A stretch of 64,000 nt of DNA from Paenibacillus silvae (lineage in GTDB: Bacteria; Bacillota; Bacilli; Paenibacillales; Paenibacillaceae), in contig NZ_BMFU01000001.1 in assembly GCF_014639235.1 (NCBI RefSeq), positions 1,178,001-1,242,000 of the forward strand, read 5' to 3'. Shown here piece after piece: positions 26,775 to 35,749 of the stretch (the stretch's first letter is position 1; each line of letters begins with the position of its first letter). The notes below the pieces were generated by a model. That model was not told the origin of the DNA. It was given only the letters and a program-made list of their open reading frames with translations, and did no database searches. The translations under genes were made by a program, and so were the position numbers.

Positions 26775-27860
26775 TCATGGCAAACCAATCTCCTGTTTCG
26801 TGTAATACTTGCTGCCCACAATATCTTTTTCGACATTGGTTCGATCTACAGAGATCGGGTCGAGCAGATAAGCCGGAACCACCATTAATCCGTTGTTATA
26901 CGATTTCGTATCATTCACTTCTGCTTGTTTTCCCTGCAAAATGCTATTGGCCATCTCCACCGTTTTCTCAGCGAGCTTACGTGTATCCTTGAAAACCGTC
27001 TGTGTCTGTTCCCCGGCCACAATAGACTTGATGGATGCCAGTTCCGCATCCTGTCCGGTAATAACCGGCAGCGGTTTGTTCGGCTTGCCGTAGCCGATGC
27101 CTTTCAGAGATGAGATGATCCCGATACTGATGCCATCATATGGGGATAACACCGCATCCAGATTATCGCCCGAATAGTAGGCACTCAGCAGGTTATCCAT
27201 CCGTGCCTGAGCCAATGCCCCGTCCCAGCGCAGTGTGGCGATTTGTGCCATCGTCATCTGTTTGCTTCGTACGACCAGCTTGCCGGAATCAATATAAGGC
27301 TTCAGCACAGACATTGCACCGTCAAAGAAAAAGTAGGCGTTATTGTCATCCGGTGATCCACCGAACAACTCAATGTTAAATGGCCCCTTGCCTTCTTTGA
27401 GCCCCAGCTTCTGTTCAATGTAGGAGGCTTGCAGCACGCCCACTTTAAAGTTGTCAAACGTAGCATAATACGTCAGATAAGGTGTATTGCGGATGAGCCT
27501 GTCATACGAGATAACCTGTATGCCTTCGTCATGAGCCTTCTTGATCACATCTGTCAGCGTGTTGCCATCCACCGATGCGATCACCATCACATCCACACCC
27601 TTGGTAATCATGTTCTCAATCTGGGAGATCTGATTTTCGACGACATCCTCTGCGTACTGCAGATCGGTTTTGTATCCTTGCTCCTGGAACAGACGAACCA
27701 TGTTCTCCCCGTCTCCCACCCAGCGTTCCGATGATTTGGTAGGCATGGATATACCGACATATCCTTTTTCCTTGCTGCCTACATCACTTTCAGCCAGATT
27801 ACAGGCCGAGAGCATCAAAGCCATTATCAGAAGCCAGATGAGTATTGCTCCTTTTTTCAT
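26775..27860 (-). CDS. xylF: sugar-binding lipoprotein, XylF/ChvE type
   Basis: Type I periplasmic-binding-fold lipoprotein, 361 aa. Signal peptide with lipobox MLSAC (Cys20) and then the mature domain beginning KGYVGISMPTKSSERWVGDG, which is the hallmark of XylF/ChvE proteins, with AQIATLRWDGALAQARMDNLL in the second half. It should bind a pentose (D-xylose) or related monosaccharide outside the membrane. The frame opens with GTG at 27881, but AAAGGGGAA lies 7 nt before the ATG at 27860. A cre-like site lies about 47 nt upstream. It is the first gene of xylFGH. Confidence 0.92.
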   Translation of the reverse strand: MKKGAILIWLLIMALMLSACNLAESDVGSKEKGYVGISMPTKSSERWVGDGENMVRLFQEQGYKTDLQYAEDVVENQISQIENMITKGVDVMVIASVDGNTLTDVIKKAHDEGIQVISYDRLIRNTPYLTYYATFDNFKVGVLQASYIEQKLGLKEGKGPFNIELFGGSPDDNNAYFFFDGAMSVLKPYIDSGKLVVRSKQMTMAQIATLRWDGALAQARMDNLLSAYYSGDNLDAVLSPYDGISIGIISSLKGIGYGKPNKPLPVITGQDAELASIKSIVAGEQTQTVFKDTRKLAEKTVEMANSILQGKQAEVNDTKSYNNGLMVVPAYLLDPISVDRTNVEKDIVGSKYYTKQEIGLP

Positions 27861-27906
27861 ATGAAGTTCCCCTTTCTTCACGTCTTTACGTTCCGATTCA
27901 TTATCG

Positions 27907-27920
27907 AGATAACGCTTACA
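27907..27920 (-). promoter_or_regulatory. candidate CcpA cre site upstream of xylF
   Basis: TGTAAGCGTTATCT on the minus strand matches the cre consensus TGTAANCGNTNACA at all but two positions and lies about 47 nt before the xylF start. Confidence 0.55.
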
Positions 27921-28045
27921 ACTGGGCGAGTGTCACGCAGTCATCATGCCTTTCTGCCTCCTATCGTAGCATTTCAACTACGTGTGGTCTTTGCAGGTTT
28001 TGAACCTTTTTTATAAAAATTTAACTTTTGATGGAAGAGGATAAC

Positions 28046-28084
28046 GAAAAACCCACCGCAGGCGGTTAACCTTTTGCGATGGGT
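28046..28084 (-). terminator. intrinsic terminator after the YesN-type regulator
   Basis: ACCCATCGCA and TGCGGTGGGT arms (14-nt loop) followed by TTTTC on the minus strand, 29 nt after the regulator stop. It separates the sensing module from xylFGH, so the two are different transcripts. Confidence 0.85.
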
Positions 28085-28112
28085 TTGATTATAGGTTCGA
28101 TATGTTAATAGT

Positions 28113-29372
28113 CTACATTGGCCCTGCGGACGAATTGTCCGTTCCGCCGTTCTTCCGATACTGGGCAGGAGAGATGCCCATCGTTTTTTTGAAGGCCGTG
28201 CTGAAATAATGCTGTGTATCATACCCCACTCGTTCAGCAATCGTGTGGATCGGGAGCGCAGTGGAGTCCAGAAGCTGAGCAGCCTTACGAATGCGGGCGC
28301 GTGTAACCAGTGTAACAAAGGAATCGTTCAGCTCTTTTTTTAACACACGGCTGAGGTACACTGCCGACACCTGCAGACGGGATGCGAGTGATTCCAGCGT
28401 CAGCTCCCGCTCCGCGTATTCCTCCTGAATTAACTGCCGTGCCCTGCGCACAAGCGGGGAGAGCTTCACTTCCTCGTATACCTGTGCACGGCAGTGCCGG
28501 TACGTCTCCGGCACCTCTTCGAGCGTTCCCGTATGAGACTCGACATAGGCATGTACTGCGATATTCAGGCAAGCACTGATCTGCTGCTCCAGCAGAGATG
28601 ATATCTCCTCTCCAGCCTCCTGCCACAGACAGATGCCGATGAGACCGCTCCCCTCCCGAAAGAGCACATGCGGACGGTTCTCGAGCAGCTCTGTGATCAT
28701 ATTTTCCGCGGCAAACAGAAACAGCTGGCGATCATTCTCTCGCAAAATAGTCTGACGTGCTTCCGCAGCAGGCCAGCGCACAACACCGACTTGAACAGGT
28801 GACACAGAGGGCAGTTGCAGAAAGGCAAGCTGCTCTGTGAGGTTTTTCTCGCCAAGCTCGCCCTCCATCCATTCCTGACAAAATCGTTGGCGCAGCAGCG
28901 GAATGTTTCGCTCAATCTGCTGCGCGGCCTGTCTGACATATGCTGTCCGCTGATGCTCTTCATCCAGCCGCTGACGAAGCCGCTCAAGTGCAGCCTTCAG
29001 CTGCTCTGCCTGAACAGGCTTCAGGATATAATCCTCCACGCCGAGACGCACTGCTTCCTGCGCGTACGCAAACTCATCATGGCCTGATATGATCAAATAT
29101 CGCACCCCCGGGCACTGCTCCTGTAAAGCACGAATCAGCCCGATCCCATTCAGGAACGGCATGTTCATATCCACCAGCACGACATGAACGTTCAGCTCAA
29201 CCGCTCGTTCGAGTGCTTCTTCACCATCCTCGGCTTCGCCGACCACCTGCATGCCAAGCGCAGCCCAATCCATGGCCTCCCGTATGCCTTCCCGAATAAT
29301 CGGCTCATCGTCTGCAATCAGCACACGATACAGCGTATCCGCTGCATTTACGGGTGTTTTTATATCATCCAC
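28113..29372 (-). CDS. response regulator, YesN/AraC family, of the xylose sensing module
   Basis: About 419 aa. Receiver domain with ADDEP, phospho-acceptor Asp in LVDMNMP and the Lys of ILKPVQ; the C-terminal 100 residues form the AraC-type DNA-binding domain (IHTIAERVGYDTQHYFSTAFKK). The frame opens with GTG at 29384 directly abutting AAAAGGAG, so the GTG four codons later (29372) is more likely. It starts about 18 nt after the kinase stop. By analogy with the XylFII-LytS-YesN system of Clostridium beijerinckii it would activate xylFGH when external xylose is sensed (inference). Confidence 0.9.
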   Translation of the reverse strand: MDDIKTPVNAADTLYRVLIADDEPIIREGIREAMDWAALGMQVVGEAEDGEEALERAVELNVHVVLVDMNMPFLNGIGLIRALQEQCPGVRYLIISGHDEFAYAQEAVRLGVEDYILKPVQAEQLKAALERLRQRLDEEHQRTAYVRQAAQQIERNIPLLRQRFCQEWMEGELGEKNLTEQLAFLQLPSVSPVQVGVVRWPAAEARQTILRENDRQLFLFAAENMITELLENRPHVLFREGSGLIGICLWQEAGEEISSLLEQQISACLNIAVHAYVESHTGTLEEVPETYRHCRAQVYEEVKLSPLVRRARQLIQEEYAERELTLESLASRLQVSAVYLSRVLKKELNDSFVTLVTRARIRKAAQLLDSTALPIHTIAERVGYDTQHYFSTAFKKTMGISPAQYRKNGGTDNSSAGPM

Positions 29373-29389
29373 GACCTTGTTCACTCCTT

Positions 29390-31372
29390 TTACTGTCGCT
29401 CCTGGTTATCTTCTCGCTTAGCTGGGGGAAGCACAACTGCTGGCAGCTCCCGCATGAGGGGATGAACAATCGTAACACGGGTTCCCGCACCAGGGCTGCT
29501 ATGCAGCGTAATACCGTAATCCCTTCCAAACGCCAGCCTTAACCGTGCCTGCACATTCAGCATGCCGTAACTTTTCCCCGTCCATTCCGGCGAACTCGAT
29601 TCCAGGCTTTCCATGGGCATATCCAGCAGCTGCAGCATCTCGGTCAGCCGTTCGCTGCTCATGCCCGCACCATCATCCTGAATCGTCAGATGCAGCCTGC
29701 CATGCTCTATTTTTCCCTCTATCCCGATATGGCCCGGGCCTCGTCTACCCTTGATGCCATGGTATATGGCATTTTCCACCAGCGGCTGGAGCAGCAGCTT
29801 CAGTACATACAGGCCCTGTATTTCTTCAGGCACGTTTAACGTATATTGAAGACGGTCACGATATCTTGTCTGTTGTATCTGCAAATAACTGTGGATATGC
29901 TCCAGTTCAGAGCGGAGCGGAATATAGTCCTGTCCCTTGCTGAGTCCGATACGGAACAGGCGGGACAACGCAGCAACCATATCCGACACACCATCTGCCC
30001 CTTCCTTACGAGCCATCCAGTGAATGGTATCCAGCGTATTATATAGAAAATGAGGCTTGATATGCTCCTGCAAGCTGCGCATCTCCGCATCACGCTTCTG
30101 CCGTTCCCGCAGCTCATTCAGCGAGATCAGCTGACGAATCTGGCTGAGCATGCGGTTAAAGCTGTTTCCCAGCATACCGATCTCATCCGTACGATCACTC
30201 CAGCGGCCTGCACTGAGGTTGCCTGTCTCCGCTCTGCGCATATAAGACATCAGCCGGAAAATCGGCTGGGCAATCGAGCGGGAGAACCACAAGGATGCGC
30301 TCAGACCAAACAAACATACAACGAAGACAAAGCTGACCACATAAAACTGAATCTGCCTCACCTCGGTTATCGAATCTTTGGTTGGAAATACCCCGACTGT
30401 TCTCCAGCCCGTAAAGGTAGATGACTGGTACATGAACAATAATGTCTCGCCCTCCACCACCTGAGTAAATGTTCCGCTTTCTCCCGCCGCAAACCAGTTT
30501 GTCGGGATATGATCAATTAGCGGATGTTCCGGCTTGTACACACTCCTTCCCGCAGCATCTGTAACCATAACATAACCGGATTTCCCGAGAGTGACATTAC
30601 GTGCTGCCTGCGACACAGACCTGAGCTTGAGATCAATCAGCACTGCACCCTTCACCAGTCCGGTCGTCTCATCCGTAATCGAGCGGGCAACAGATACAAT
30701 CTCATCCTCCTTATATCGCACATGTGTTGTCATATTACGCTCCCGCGGCTGACCCAGCACCGTAAAAATACCTGGTTGTGCCGCGGCTCGTTTATACCAT
30801 TCCTCCCGGGTCAGATTGACCGCGGTTCGCGGATACATATCATTACTGACGTAATCCCCTTTCCCGTTCACCAGCACGATGCCAGCAATTTCAGGATATA
30901 ACGTTGTGAAGCCCTGCAAAGTCTGCTTCATGCCATACAAGCGATCCTGATCAGACTCTGCATCCCCTTTACCCATGAATGGTTTGTTGCTGTTGAGTCG
31001 ATCCCCGTCTCCGGCAAGCTTCTCATCCATAAAAGCATCCACATCGGGTTCAAACGCAATCAGATAGGTCATATTTTGCAAATTTTCCATCTTGGTGTTC
31101 AACGCTTCATTCACCTTGCCAATCAGCTGCATCGTATGTCCCTCGACCTGCCGCTCCACCACCCGTTCTACCGTCCAGTTGACGAGCAGGCCCAACCCTA
31201 CAGATGGCACGATCGCAAAAAGCAAAAACAGCAGCATCAGCTGATACCGCAACGGCATATTGCGTAAACGCAAACGGCGGACATACTCTCCGGCTGCAGA
31301 TCGCCACGTTCTGCGAATTCCGAAGTTATTCTCAACTTCATGATCGTTATTTGGCATAATAATCATCCACAT
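29390..31372 (-). CDS. sensor histidine kinase, LytS/YesM type, with dCache sensor
   Basis: About 660 aa. First span near 42-65 (LMLLFLLFAIVPSVGLG), an extracytoplasmic dCache-like domain of about 250 residues (GIVLVNGKGDYVSND, GKSGYVMVTDAAGRSVY), second span (FYVVSFVFVVCLFGL), HAMP segment, and the His_kinase domain with EHIKPHFLYNTLD, N box VENAIYHGI and G box DDGAGM. The start is uncertain: ATG at 31372 or 31357 both overlap the end of the XylFII-like gene and lack a clear ribosome site, so coupling is likely. It is the kinase of the sugar-sensing module. Confidence 0.9.
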   Translation of the reverse strand: MWMIIMPNNDHEVENNFGIRRTWRSAAGEYVRRLRLRNMPLRYQLMLLFLLFAIVPSVGLGLLVNWTVERVVERQVEGHTMQLIGKVNEALNTKMENLQNMTYLIAFEPDVDAFMDEKLAGDGDRLNSNKPFMGKGDAESDQDRLYGMKQTLQGFTTLYPEIAGIVLVNGKGDYVSNDMYPRTAVNLTREEWYKRAAAQPGIFTVLGQPRERNMTTHVRYKEDEIVSVARSITDETTGLVKGAVLIDLKLRSVSQAARNVTLGKSGYVMVTDAAGRSVYKPEHPLIDHIPTNWFAAGESGTFTQVVEGETLLFMYQSSTFTGWRTVGVFPTKDSITEVRQIQFYVVSFVFVVCLFGLSASLWFSRSIAQPIFRLMSYMRRAETGNLSAGRWSDRTDEIGMLGNSFNRMLSQIRQLISLNELRERQKRDAEMRSLQEHIKPHFLYNTLDTIHWMARKEGADGVSDMVAALSRLFRIGLSKGQDYIPLRSELEHIHSYLQIQQTRYRDRLQYTLNVPEEIQGLYVLKLLLQPLVENAIYHGIKGRRGPGHIGIEGKIEHGRLHLTIQDDGAGMSSERLTEMLQLLDMPMESLESSSPEWTGKSYGMLNVQARLRLAFGRDYGITLHSSPGAGTRVTIVHPLMRELPAVVLPPAKREDNQERQ

Positions 31373-32354
31373 TCGAACGTGTCACTACGGAAATCCCCGT
31401 ATCCACCGTAACTGGCAGCGGCGCGTTTTCCCCGGAAGACGATGGCGCAGGCACGGTCAAGTGATGGTGCAGATGGAACAGGTATTGAAGCGACCAATAT
31501 CCCATGTTCCAGGTTCCCTGAGCAATCGTGGCGGATATCGTCCCGTTTTTGATGAGATCCAGCGTTGCTTTGTTGGTGTCAAAAGTAATAATATGCAGCT
31601 TCTGTGCATTCCCTGCATTCTGAACAGCTTCTCCAGCCCCGGCCCCTCCCGTTGCCTCGGTTACAAATATGCCCGCAAGCTTCGGATGCGCCTTCATCAT
31701 ACGCAGCGTCTCGTCCCGGGATTTTAGTGTATCCCCATGTCCATCTGCGACTTCAACAACATGCATCAAAGGGTAACGCTGCTGAATGGTTTCGCGGAAT
31801 CCTTTTGTACGTTCCTCATGGTTTTGCTGTCCCGGGGACGTTAATACACCCACTTCTCCTTCTCGGCCCAGCAGCTCGGCCATTTTATCCGCTGCCGTTA
31901 CGCCCGCCTTGTAATTATCTGTTCCGAGAAAAGAATACGCCTGACTGCCCGGGGCATCCGAATCGAACAGAATAACAGGAATATCTGCCTCCACCGCTTT
32001 GTTAATGGCTGGAATTAACGACTTCGGGTCAATCGCTGATATGGCTATACCCGCAGGTTTACGCGCAATCGCCTGCTCAATCACCGTTGTCTGCTCCTTC
32101 GCGTCATATCGTGTAGCCCCGCGATATTCGACGGTTACTCCAAGCGCATCCGCAGCATCCTCAAACCCCTTCAAGGGACTTTTCCAATATTCCAGCCCCG
32201 ACTGGAACGTAATCATCATGTACGTCTCGCCCAGATCACCGCGCAGGCCGCGATTCTCCCACGAGCTGTTCACCCGACTGGTATATTCAAACCTCAATAC
32301 ATACAGAGCAAACGCCGCAATCAATACAACATAGACCAGCAGCATTTTTTTCAT
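31347..32354 (-). CDS. membrane-anchored sugar-binding protein, XylFII/RbsB-like
   Basis: 335 aa from the chosen start. One N-terminal anchor (LLVYVVLIAAFALYVL) with no lipobox cysteine, followed by a type I periplasmic-binding fold (TYMMITFQSGLEYWKSPLKGF, AISAIDPKSLIPAI, ILFDSDAPGSQAYSFLGTDN). The frame extends to 32423, but that stretch overlaps a good promoter, and GAGGAAGTGAACGAG precedes the ATG at 32354. It overlaps the kinase gene. In Clostridium beijerinckii XylFII is such an anchored protein that hands the xylose signal to LytS; the same role is inferred here. Confidence 0.88.
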   Translation of the reverse strand: MKKMLLVYVVLIAAFALYVLRFEYTSRVNSSWENRGLRGDLGETYMMITFQSGLEYWKSPLKGFEDAADALGVTVEYRGATRYDAKEQTTVIEQAIARKPAGIAISAIDPKSLIPAINKAVEADIPVILFDSDAPGSQAYSFLGTDNYKAGVTAADKMAELLGREGEVGVLTSPGQQNHEERTKGFRETIQQRYPLMHVVEVADGHGDTLKSRDETLRMMKAHPKLAGIFVTEATGGAGAGEAVQNAGNAQKLHIITFDTNKATLDLIKNGTISATIAQGTWNMGYWSLQYLFHLHHHLTVPAPSSSGENAPLPVTVDTGISVVTRSNVDDYYAK

Positions 32355-32399
32355 CTCGTTCACTTCCTCAAGTGTTCTATATCTATTACCCCTCACTTC

Positions 32400-32427
32400 G
32401 TTATAGATTGTAAACGCAATCATTCAA
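32400..32427 (-). promoter_or_regulatory. promoter with overlapping cre-like site, xylFII-lytS-yesN unit
   Basis: TTGAAT (32422-32427) and TATAAC (32400-32405) with 16-nt spacing on the minus strand. The plus-strand word TGTAAACGCAATCA (32409-32422) fits the loose cre consensus at 13 of 14 positions and fills the spacer. Confidence 0.6.
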
Positions 32428-32520
32428 AAAGGGAACCTCTCTGCAATAATGTACTATAAACGAACGCCTGCTTCGCCGTATGATTACGAAAATGATTGTG
32501 AAATTTAAAATCTATTTAAT

Positions 32521-32696
32521 TTGAACTACTCTTTTACACGTTAACGGAGAGGACAGAAAAAACCTGAAAAAGCGGAGCGGTCGCCTTTATCACCGGATTT
32601 TCCCCTTTAGAAAGGGGAATCAAAAAAATCTGGGGATAACAGCGATTGGAAGGTTATTCTGTCATCGGAGTGGTGTGTGTAAAATCTTTAGTTGAA
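32521..32696. mobile_element. MITE-like element, copy B (about 176 bp)
   Basis: Ends TTGAACTACTCTTTTACAC (32521-32539) and GTGTAAAATCTTTAGTTGAA (32677-32696) are imperfect inverted repeats; flanking AT extends the symmetry to a TA on each side. The interior holds a hairpin TTCCCCTTTAGAAAGGGGAA. No ORF is encoded. It lies directly before the lysE-like gene, 30 nt from its start codon. Confidence 0.65.
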
Positions 32697-32726
32697 ATTA
32701 AGATATCATCCAAGAAGGAGCTCAAG

Positions 32727-33323
32727 ATGAATATACTATCTTTTTTAATCTACTGTATCGTTGTCACCTTCACCCCCGGCCCCGCCAATATTGTCATTCT
32801 CTCTTCCACCCAGAAGGTAGGCGCGCGCCGTACCATGCCCTATGTATGGGGAGCTACGCTGGCGTTTGGTCTGCTGCTGACCGCTTCTGCTTTTCTGAAC
32901 CAGGTACTCGCAGACGTTCTGCCGGGAATATTACGGTTCATGAAGGTCATTGGCAGCATCTACATGCTGTATCTCGCTTATCAGGTCTATCGCATGGGCT
33001 CTACCGAGGCTGCTCCACAGGCCATTTTAGGCTTCTGGAACGGATTGATGATGCAGTTTGTGAATCCCAAGGTGGTGCTGTTTACGTTTACCGTCATTCC
33101 GGCCTATGTACTTCCTTATGTCGCTGCAGAATCGTGGTCTGCGTTTGCATATGTTATGCTGATTACATGTATCGGATTTTTGGCGTATTCGAGCTGGGTC
33201 GTGTTCGGCTCCGTTTTTCGCTCCTTGCTGAATCGGTACCAGCGGACATGCAGTGTGCTGATGGCTCTTTTTTTGATATACTCAGCCATTATAGTGTCAG
33301 GTCTTATCTCAGACACGCCCTAA
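32727..33323 (+). CDS. LysE/RhtB-family exporter
   Basis: Amino-acid or small-metabolite exporter of the LysE superfamily, 198 aa. The N-terminus LIYCIVVTFTPGPANIVILS carries the family motif TPGPAN, and about six membrane spans follow; MQFVNPKVVLF in the middle is also typical. The frame opens at 32646 within the MITE-like element, but GAAGGAG lies just before the ATG at 32727. It is followed 18 nt later by an AraC-type regulator on the same strand, which probably controls it. The exported compound is unknown. Confidence 0.9.
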   Translation: MNILSFLIYCIVVTFTPGPANIVILSSTQKVGARRTMPYVWGATLAFGLLLTASAFLNQVLADVLPGILRFMKVIGSIYMLYLAYQVYRMGSTEAAPQAILGFWNGLMMQFVNPKVVLFTFTVIPAYVLPYVAAESWSAFAYVMLITCIGFLAYSSWVVFGSVFRSLLNRYQRTCSVLMALFLIYSAIIVSGLISDTP

Positions 33324-33341
33324 TCTGCGGAGGTGTGCGGC

Positions 33342-34121
33342 ATGGAACAGTTTAGTTACAGAAGATCACAAGACGTGCTGGCCCTGTCCGCCAGCTTCAC
33401 CGATTTCACCTATAAAAAGCACTGCCATGAGGAATATGCTGTAGGGGTAACGCTGCGCGGTATCCAGCAATATAATCTGGACGGTCACTATCAGGCTTCA
33501 CATCCGAACGGTGTCATGCTGTTTAACCGGGAGCAGCTCCATGACGGAAGCTCCTATGATAAAGAGGGCATTGACTATGTCATGCTCTACCTGAAACCCG
33601 AACTCGTTGAAGAGATTATGGGTAAAAAAGAACTTTGCTTCTCCACTCCCATCGTCTATGATCCGAAGCTTGCCCGAAGCATTCTGATGCTGAACGATGC
33701 CGTGCAGCACAGACAGGACGAAGCCGAGTGCAGCACACGGCTCTATGATCTGGTGCAGATGCTTGCCCGGGAAGAACAGCCCGCCAAGCTTTGGAAGCCT
33801 CAGGACAGCCTCGTTCGCAAAGCTAAAGAAATCATGTACTGCAGCACCGCAGACGTGCTCAAGCTGGACGATCTTTCTGCGGAATTCGGCTTATCCAAGT
33901 TTCAATTCATTCGGGAATTCAAAGCCTGTGCCGGGATTTCACCCTACCAGTTTTTCTTGAACTGCAAGGTTGAACACGCGAGACAAGCACTGGAAAAGCA
34001 AAAGGACCTCTACGCCGCTGTAGCCGACTGCGGCTTCGTGGATCTGACACATCTGAACAGACATTTCAAGCGGGTATTCGGCGTTACCGCATATGAATAC
34101 ATGCTGCAGCTGCAGCGCTGA
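33342..34121 (+). CDS. AraC-family transcriptional regulator
   Basis: 259 aa from the chosen start: an N-terminal cupin-type ligand domain (HCHEEYAVGVTLRGIQQY, with the VMLF.REQLHDG strand) and two C-terminal helix-turn-helix motifs (LDDLSAEFGLSKFQFIREFK and AVADCGFVDLTHLNRHFKRVFG). GCGGAGGTG precedes the ATG at 33342. The pairing of this regulator type with a LysE exporter is common in bacteria, so it probably regulates the upstream gene in response to an amino acid or related compound (inference). A long hairpin terminator follows. Confidence 0.9.
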   Translation: MEQFSYRRSQDVLALSASFTDFTYKKHCHEEYAVGVTLRGIQQYNLDGHYQASHPNGVMLFNREQLHDGSSYDKEGIDYVMLYLKPELVEEIMGKKELCFSTPIVYDPKLARSILMLNDAVQHRQDEAECSTRLYDLVQMLAREEQPAKLWKPQDSLVRKAKEIMYCSTADVLKLDDLSAEFGLSKFQFIREFKACAGISPYQFFLNCKVEHARQALEKQKDLYAAVADCGFVDLTHLNRHFKRVFGVTAYEYMLQLQR

Positions 34122-34133
34122 ATTGAAGGTCAA

Positions 34134-34172
34134 AATCCCCTTACAGAACGCATTTACGTTCATAAGGGGATT
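34134..34172. terminator. long hairpin terminator after the AraC gene
   Basis: AATCCCCTTA and TAAGGGGATT arms enclose a second stem GAACG/CGTTC; the T-run is short. Confidence 0.7.
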
Positions 34173-34244
34173 AATTTAACAAACAGCTATGATTGCTTGC
34201 GCAGATTATGCCACAACACGTTATTTTTTTAATACTTGGGCAGG

Positions 34245-34820
34245 TTAAACTTGCCTTTTCTTTCTTCTCCACAGCCAGCCGCCTGCCAGTCCAAGCAATG
34301 CAATTGTGCCTCCAGCATAAAAAGCAATCATCCAGGAACTGCGGTACCCGCTGCTGAATCTGAAATCATCGGAGCTGACAGAAGTCCCCTTGCCTAATAT
34401 TTCTGCCGCATCTTCAGCTTTTTCCAGCCGGGTGTTGAAGCTGCACAAGCTGCTGTAAAGCTTGCCATCCCTCTCATCCTTACTGGCAAAGATCAGATAC
34501 AGCTGATCCTTCTCCAATGTTGTTCCACACACGGCCTCACCCATATCACTGATCAGGACCTTCATCCGTTTTGCATCCACACCCTTCCATGCCGTATCCA
34601 CATCCAGCGTGTATGTCTTGTATTGTTGACTGTTAAATATAGATATGAAGTTACCGCCAATATCTACGACTTTCCCCGTAAACACCGCACTGTGCGTCTC
34701 CAGTCTCTCCTTGGCCGTGGAATTCACGCAGCTGCATGCATATGCTCTTTTCCCCGACCAAACAAATAAGCTTGCTGCACACACCATCAGAATCAGAACA
34801 ACTGTGACAACCTTCCTCAT
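34245..34820 (-). CDS. secreted, membrane-tethered NTR/TIMP-like protein
   Basis: 191 aa from the chosen start. A signal peptide (VVTVVLILMVCAASLFVW) is followed at once by ACSCVN, the N-terminal Cys-x-Cys of tissue-inhibitor-of-metalloproteinase-like (NTR) domains, and further Cys residues (EAVCGTTLEKDQ, SSLCSF) that could form disulfides. The C-terminus has a span (MIAFYAGGTIALLGLAGGWLW) and a basic tail RRKKRQV, without an LPXTG motif. The frame extends to 34871, but GGGGGAG lies 7 nt before the ATG at 34820. Homologues occur in other Bacillales; the role is unknown. Confidence 0.75.
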   Translation of the reverse strand: MRKVVTVVLILMVCAASLFVWSGKRAYACSCVNSTAKERLETHSAVFTGKVVDIGGNFISIFNSQQYKTYTLDVDTAWKGVDAKRMKVLISDMGEAVCGTTLEKDQLYLIFASKDERDGKLYSSLCSFNTRLEKAEDAAEILGKGTSVSSDDFRFSSGYRSSWMIAFYAGGTIALLGLAGGWLWRRKKRQV

Positions 34821-34990
34821 CCTCCATCTCCCCCTCTTATAGGTTGCCTTTATCTTTAAGAACACCTCCATTTGATTTTTGTTTGTTTTGTTGTAAAATG
34901 GTTAACACTATGCTCAGGAAAATCAGTATATACATGATTTCTTGAACAGCTGCAAATATAAGAATCATATATCACGGAGGATTTGAATTA

Positions 34991-35659
34991 TTGAAGAACC
35001 ATTGGACGTCAAAAATTTCATTTTCGCTGCTAGCTGCAGCATTATGTTTATGCTCTTTTATCAGCATTGCGCTATCGATCAGCGACAACCAGATACATCG
35101 CTTTGATGATGTGCTGATCAACTGGATTCAGGGGATGGAGTCCCCCGGTATGACCCGATGGATGCAATTCTTCACCTGGATTGGCAGCGGGCGGCAAGTC
35201 GTCATTATCACGATTCTTGCTATGCTGGTGCTCTATCTCTACTTGGGGCACAGACGCGAGCTGCTGTTTCTTACCAGTGTGCTTGTCGGCTCTACCGTGT
35301 TAAATGCGCTTCTCAAAGTTGTATTTGGGCGGGCTCGCCCCACCATTCACCGCATTATCGAAGTCAGCGGATACAGCTTTCCCAGCGGACATTCTATGGC
35401 CTCATTCAGCCTATACGGCGGACTGGCTTTTCTGATCTGGAAGCATATCCCCAGCTTTACGGGACGGGTATTCATGATGGTAGCCAGTGCAGTCTTTATT
35501 TTGACCATCGGTATGAGCCGTATCTATCTGGGTGTGCATTATCCCAGTGATGTCGTAGGGGGTTACTTTATCAGCGGGTGCTGGCTATTCACCTGCATCT
35601 GGTTCTACAGACGCTATTTGCAACGGCTGTCCCGGTTACAAACCAGCAGCATCGTCTAA
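34991..35659 (+). CDS. PAP2-family membrane phosphatase
   Basis: 222 aa with about six membrane spans. The three PAP2 motifs are intact: KVVFGRARP (about 114-122), SFPSGHS (about 133-139, catalytic His138) and SRIYLGVHYPSD (about 176-187). Members remove phosphate from undecaprenyl diphosphate (BcrC-like) or from phosphatidylglycerol phosphate; which applies here is not readable. The start is TTG with GGAGGA 9 nt upstream. It is followed by a bidirectional terminator. Confidence 0.9.
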   Translation: MKNHWTSKISFSLLAAALCLCSFISIALSISDNQIHRFDDVLINWIQGMESPGMTRWMQFFTWIGSGRQVVIITILAMLVLYLYLGHRRELLFLTSVLVGSTVLNALLKVVFGRARPTIHRIIEVSGYSFPSGHSMASFSLYGGLAFLIWKHIPSFTGRVFMMVASAVFILTIGMSRIYLGVHYPSDVVGGYFISGCWLFTCIWFYRRYLQRLSRLQTSSIV

Positions 35660-35667
35660 AACACAAC

Positions 35668-35711
35668 AAAGCACCCGCACGTTCCTGAATACAGGAATGG
35701 GCGGGTGCTTT
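35668..35711. terminator. bidirectional terminator between PAP2 and GH1 genes
   Basis: AAAGCACCCGC and GCGGGTGCTTT arms with an inner hairpin TTCCTG/CAGGAA, between convergent genes. Confidence 0.9.
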
Positions 35712-35749
35712 GCATTAACAATAATTTTTTCCTATGCCACCTTCCGGCT

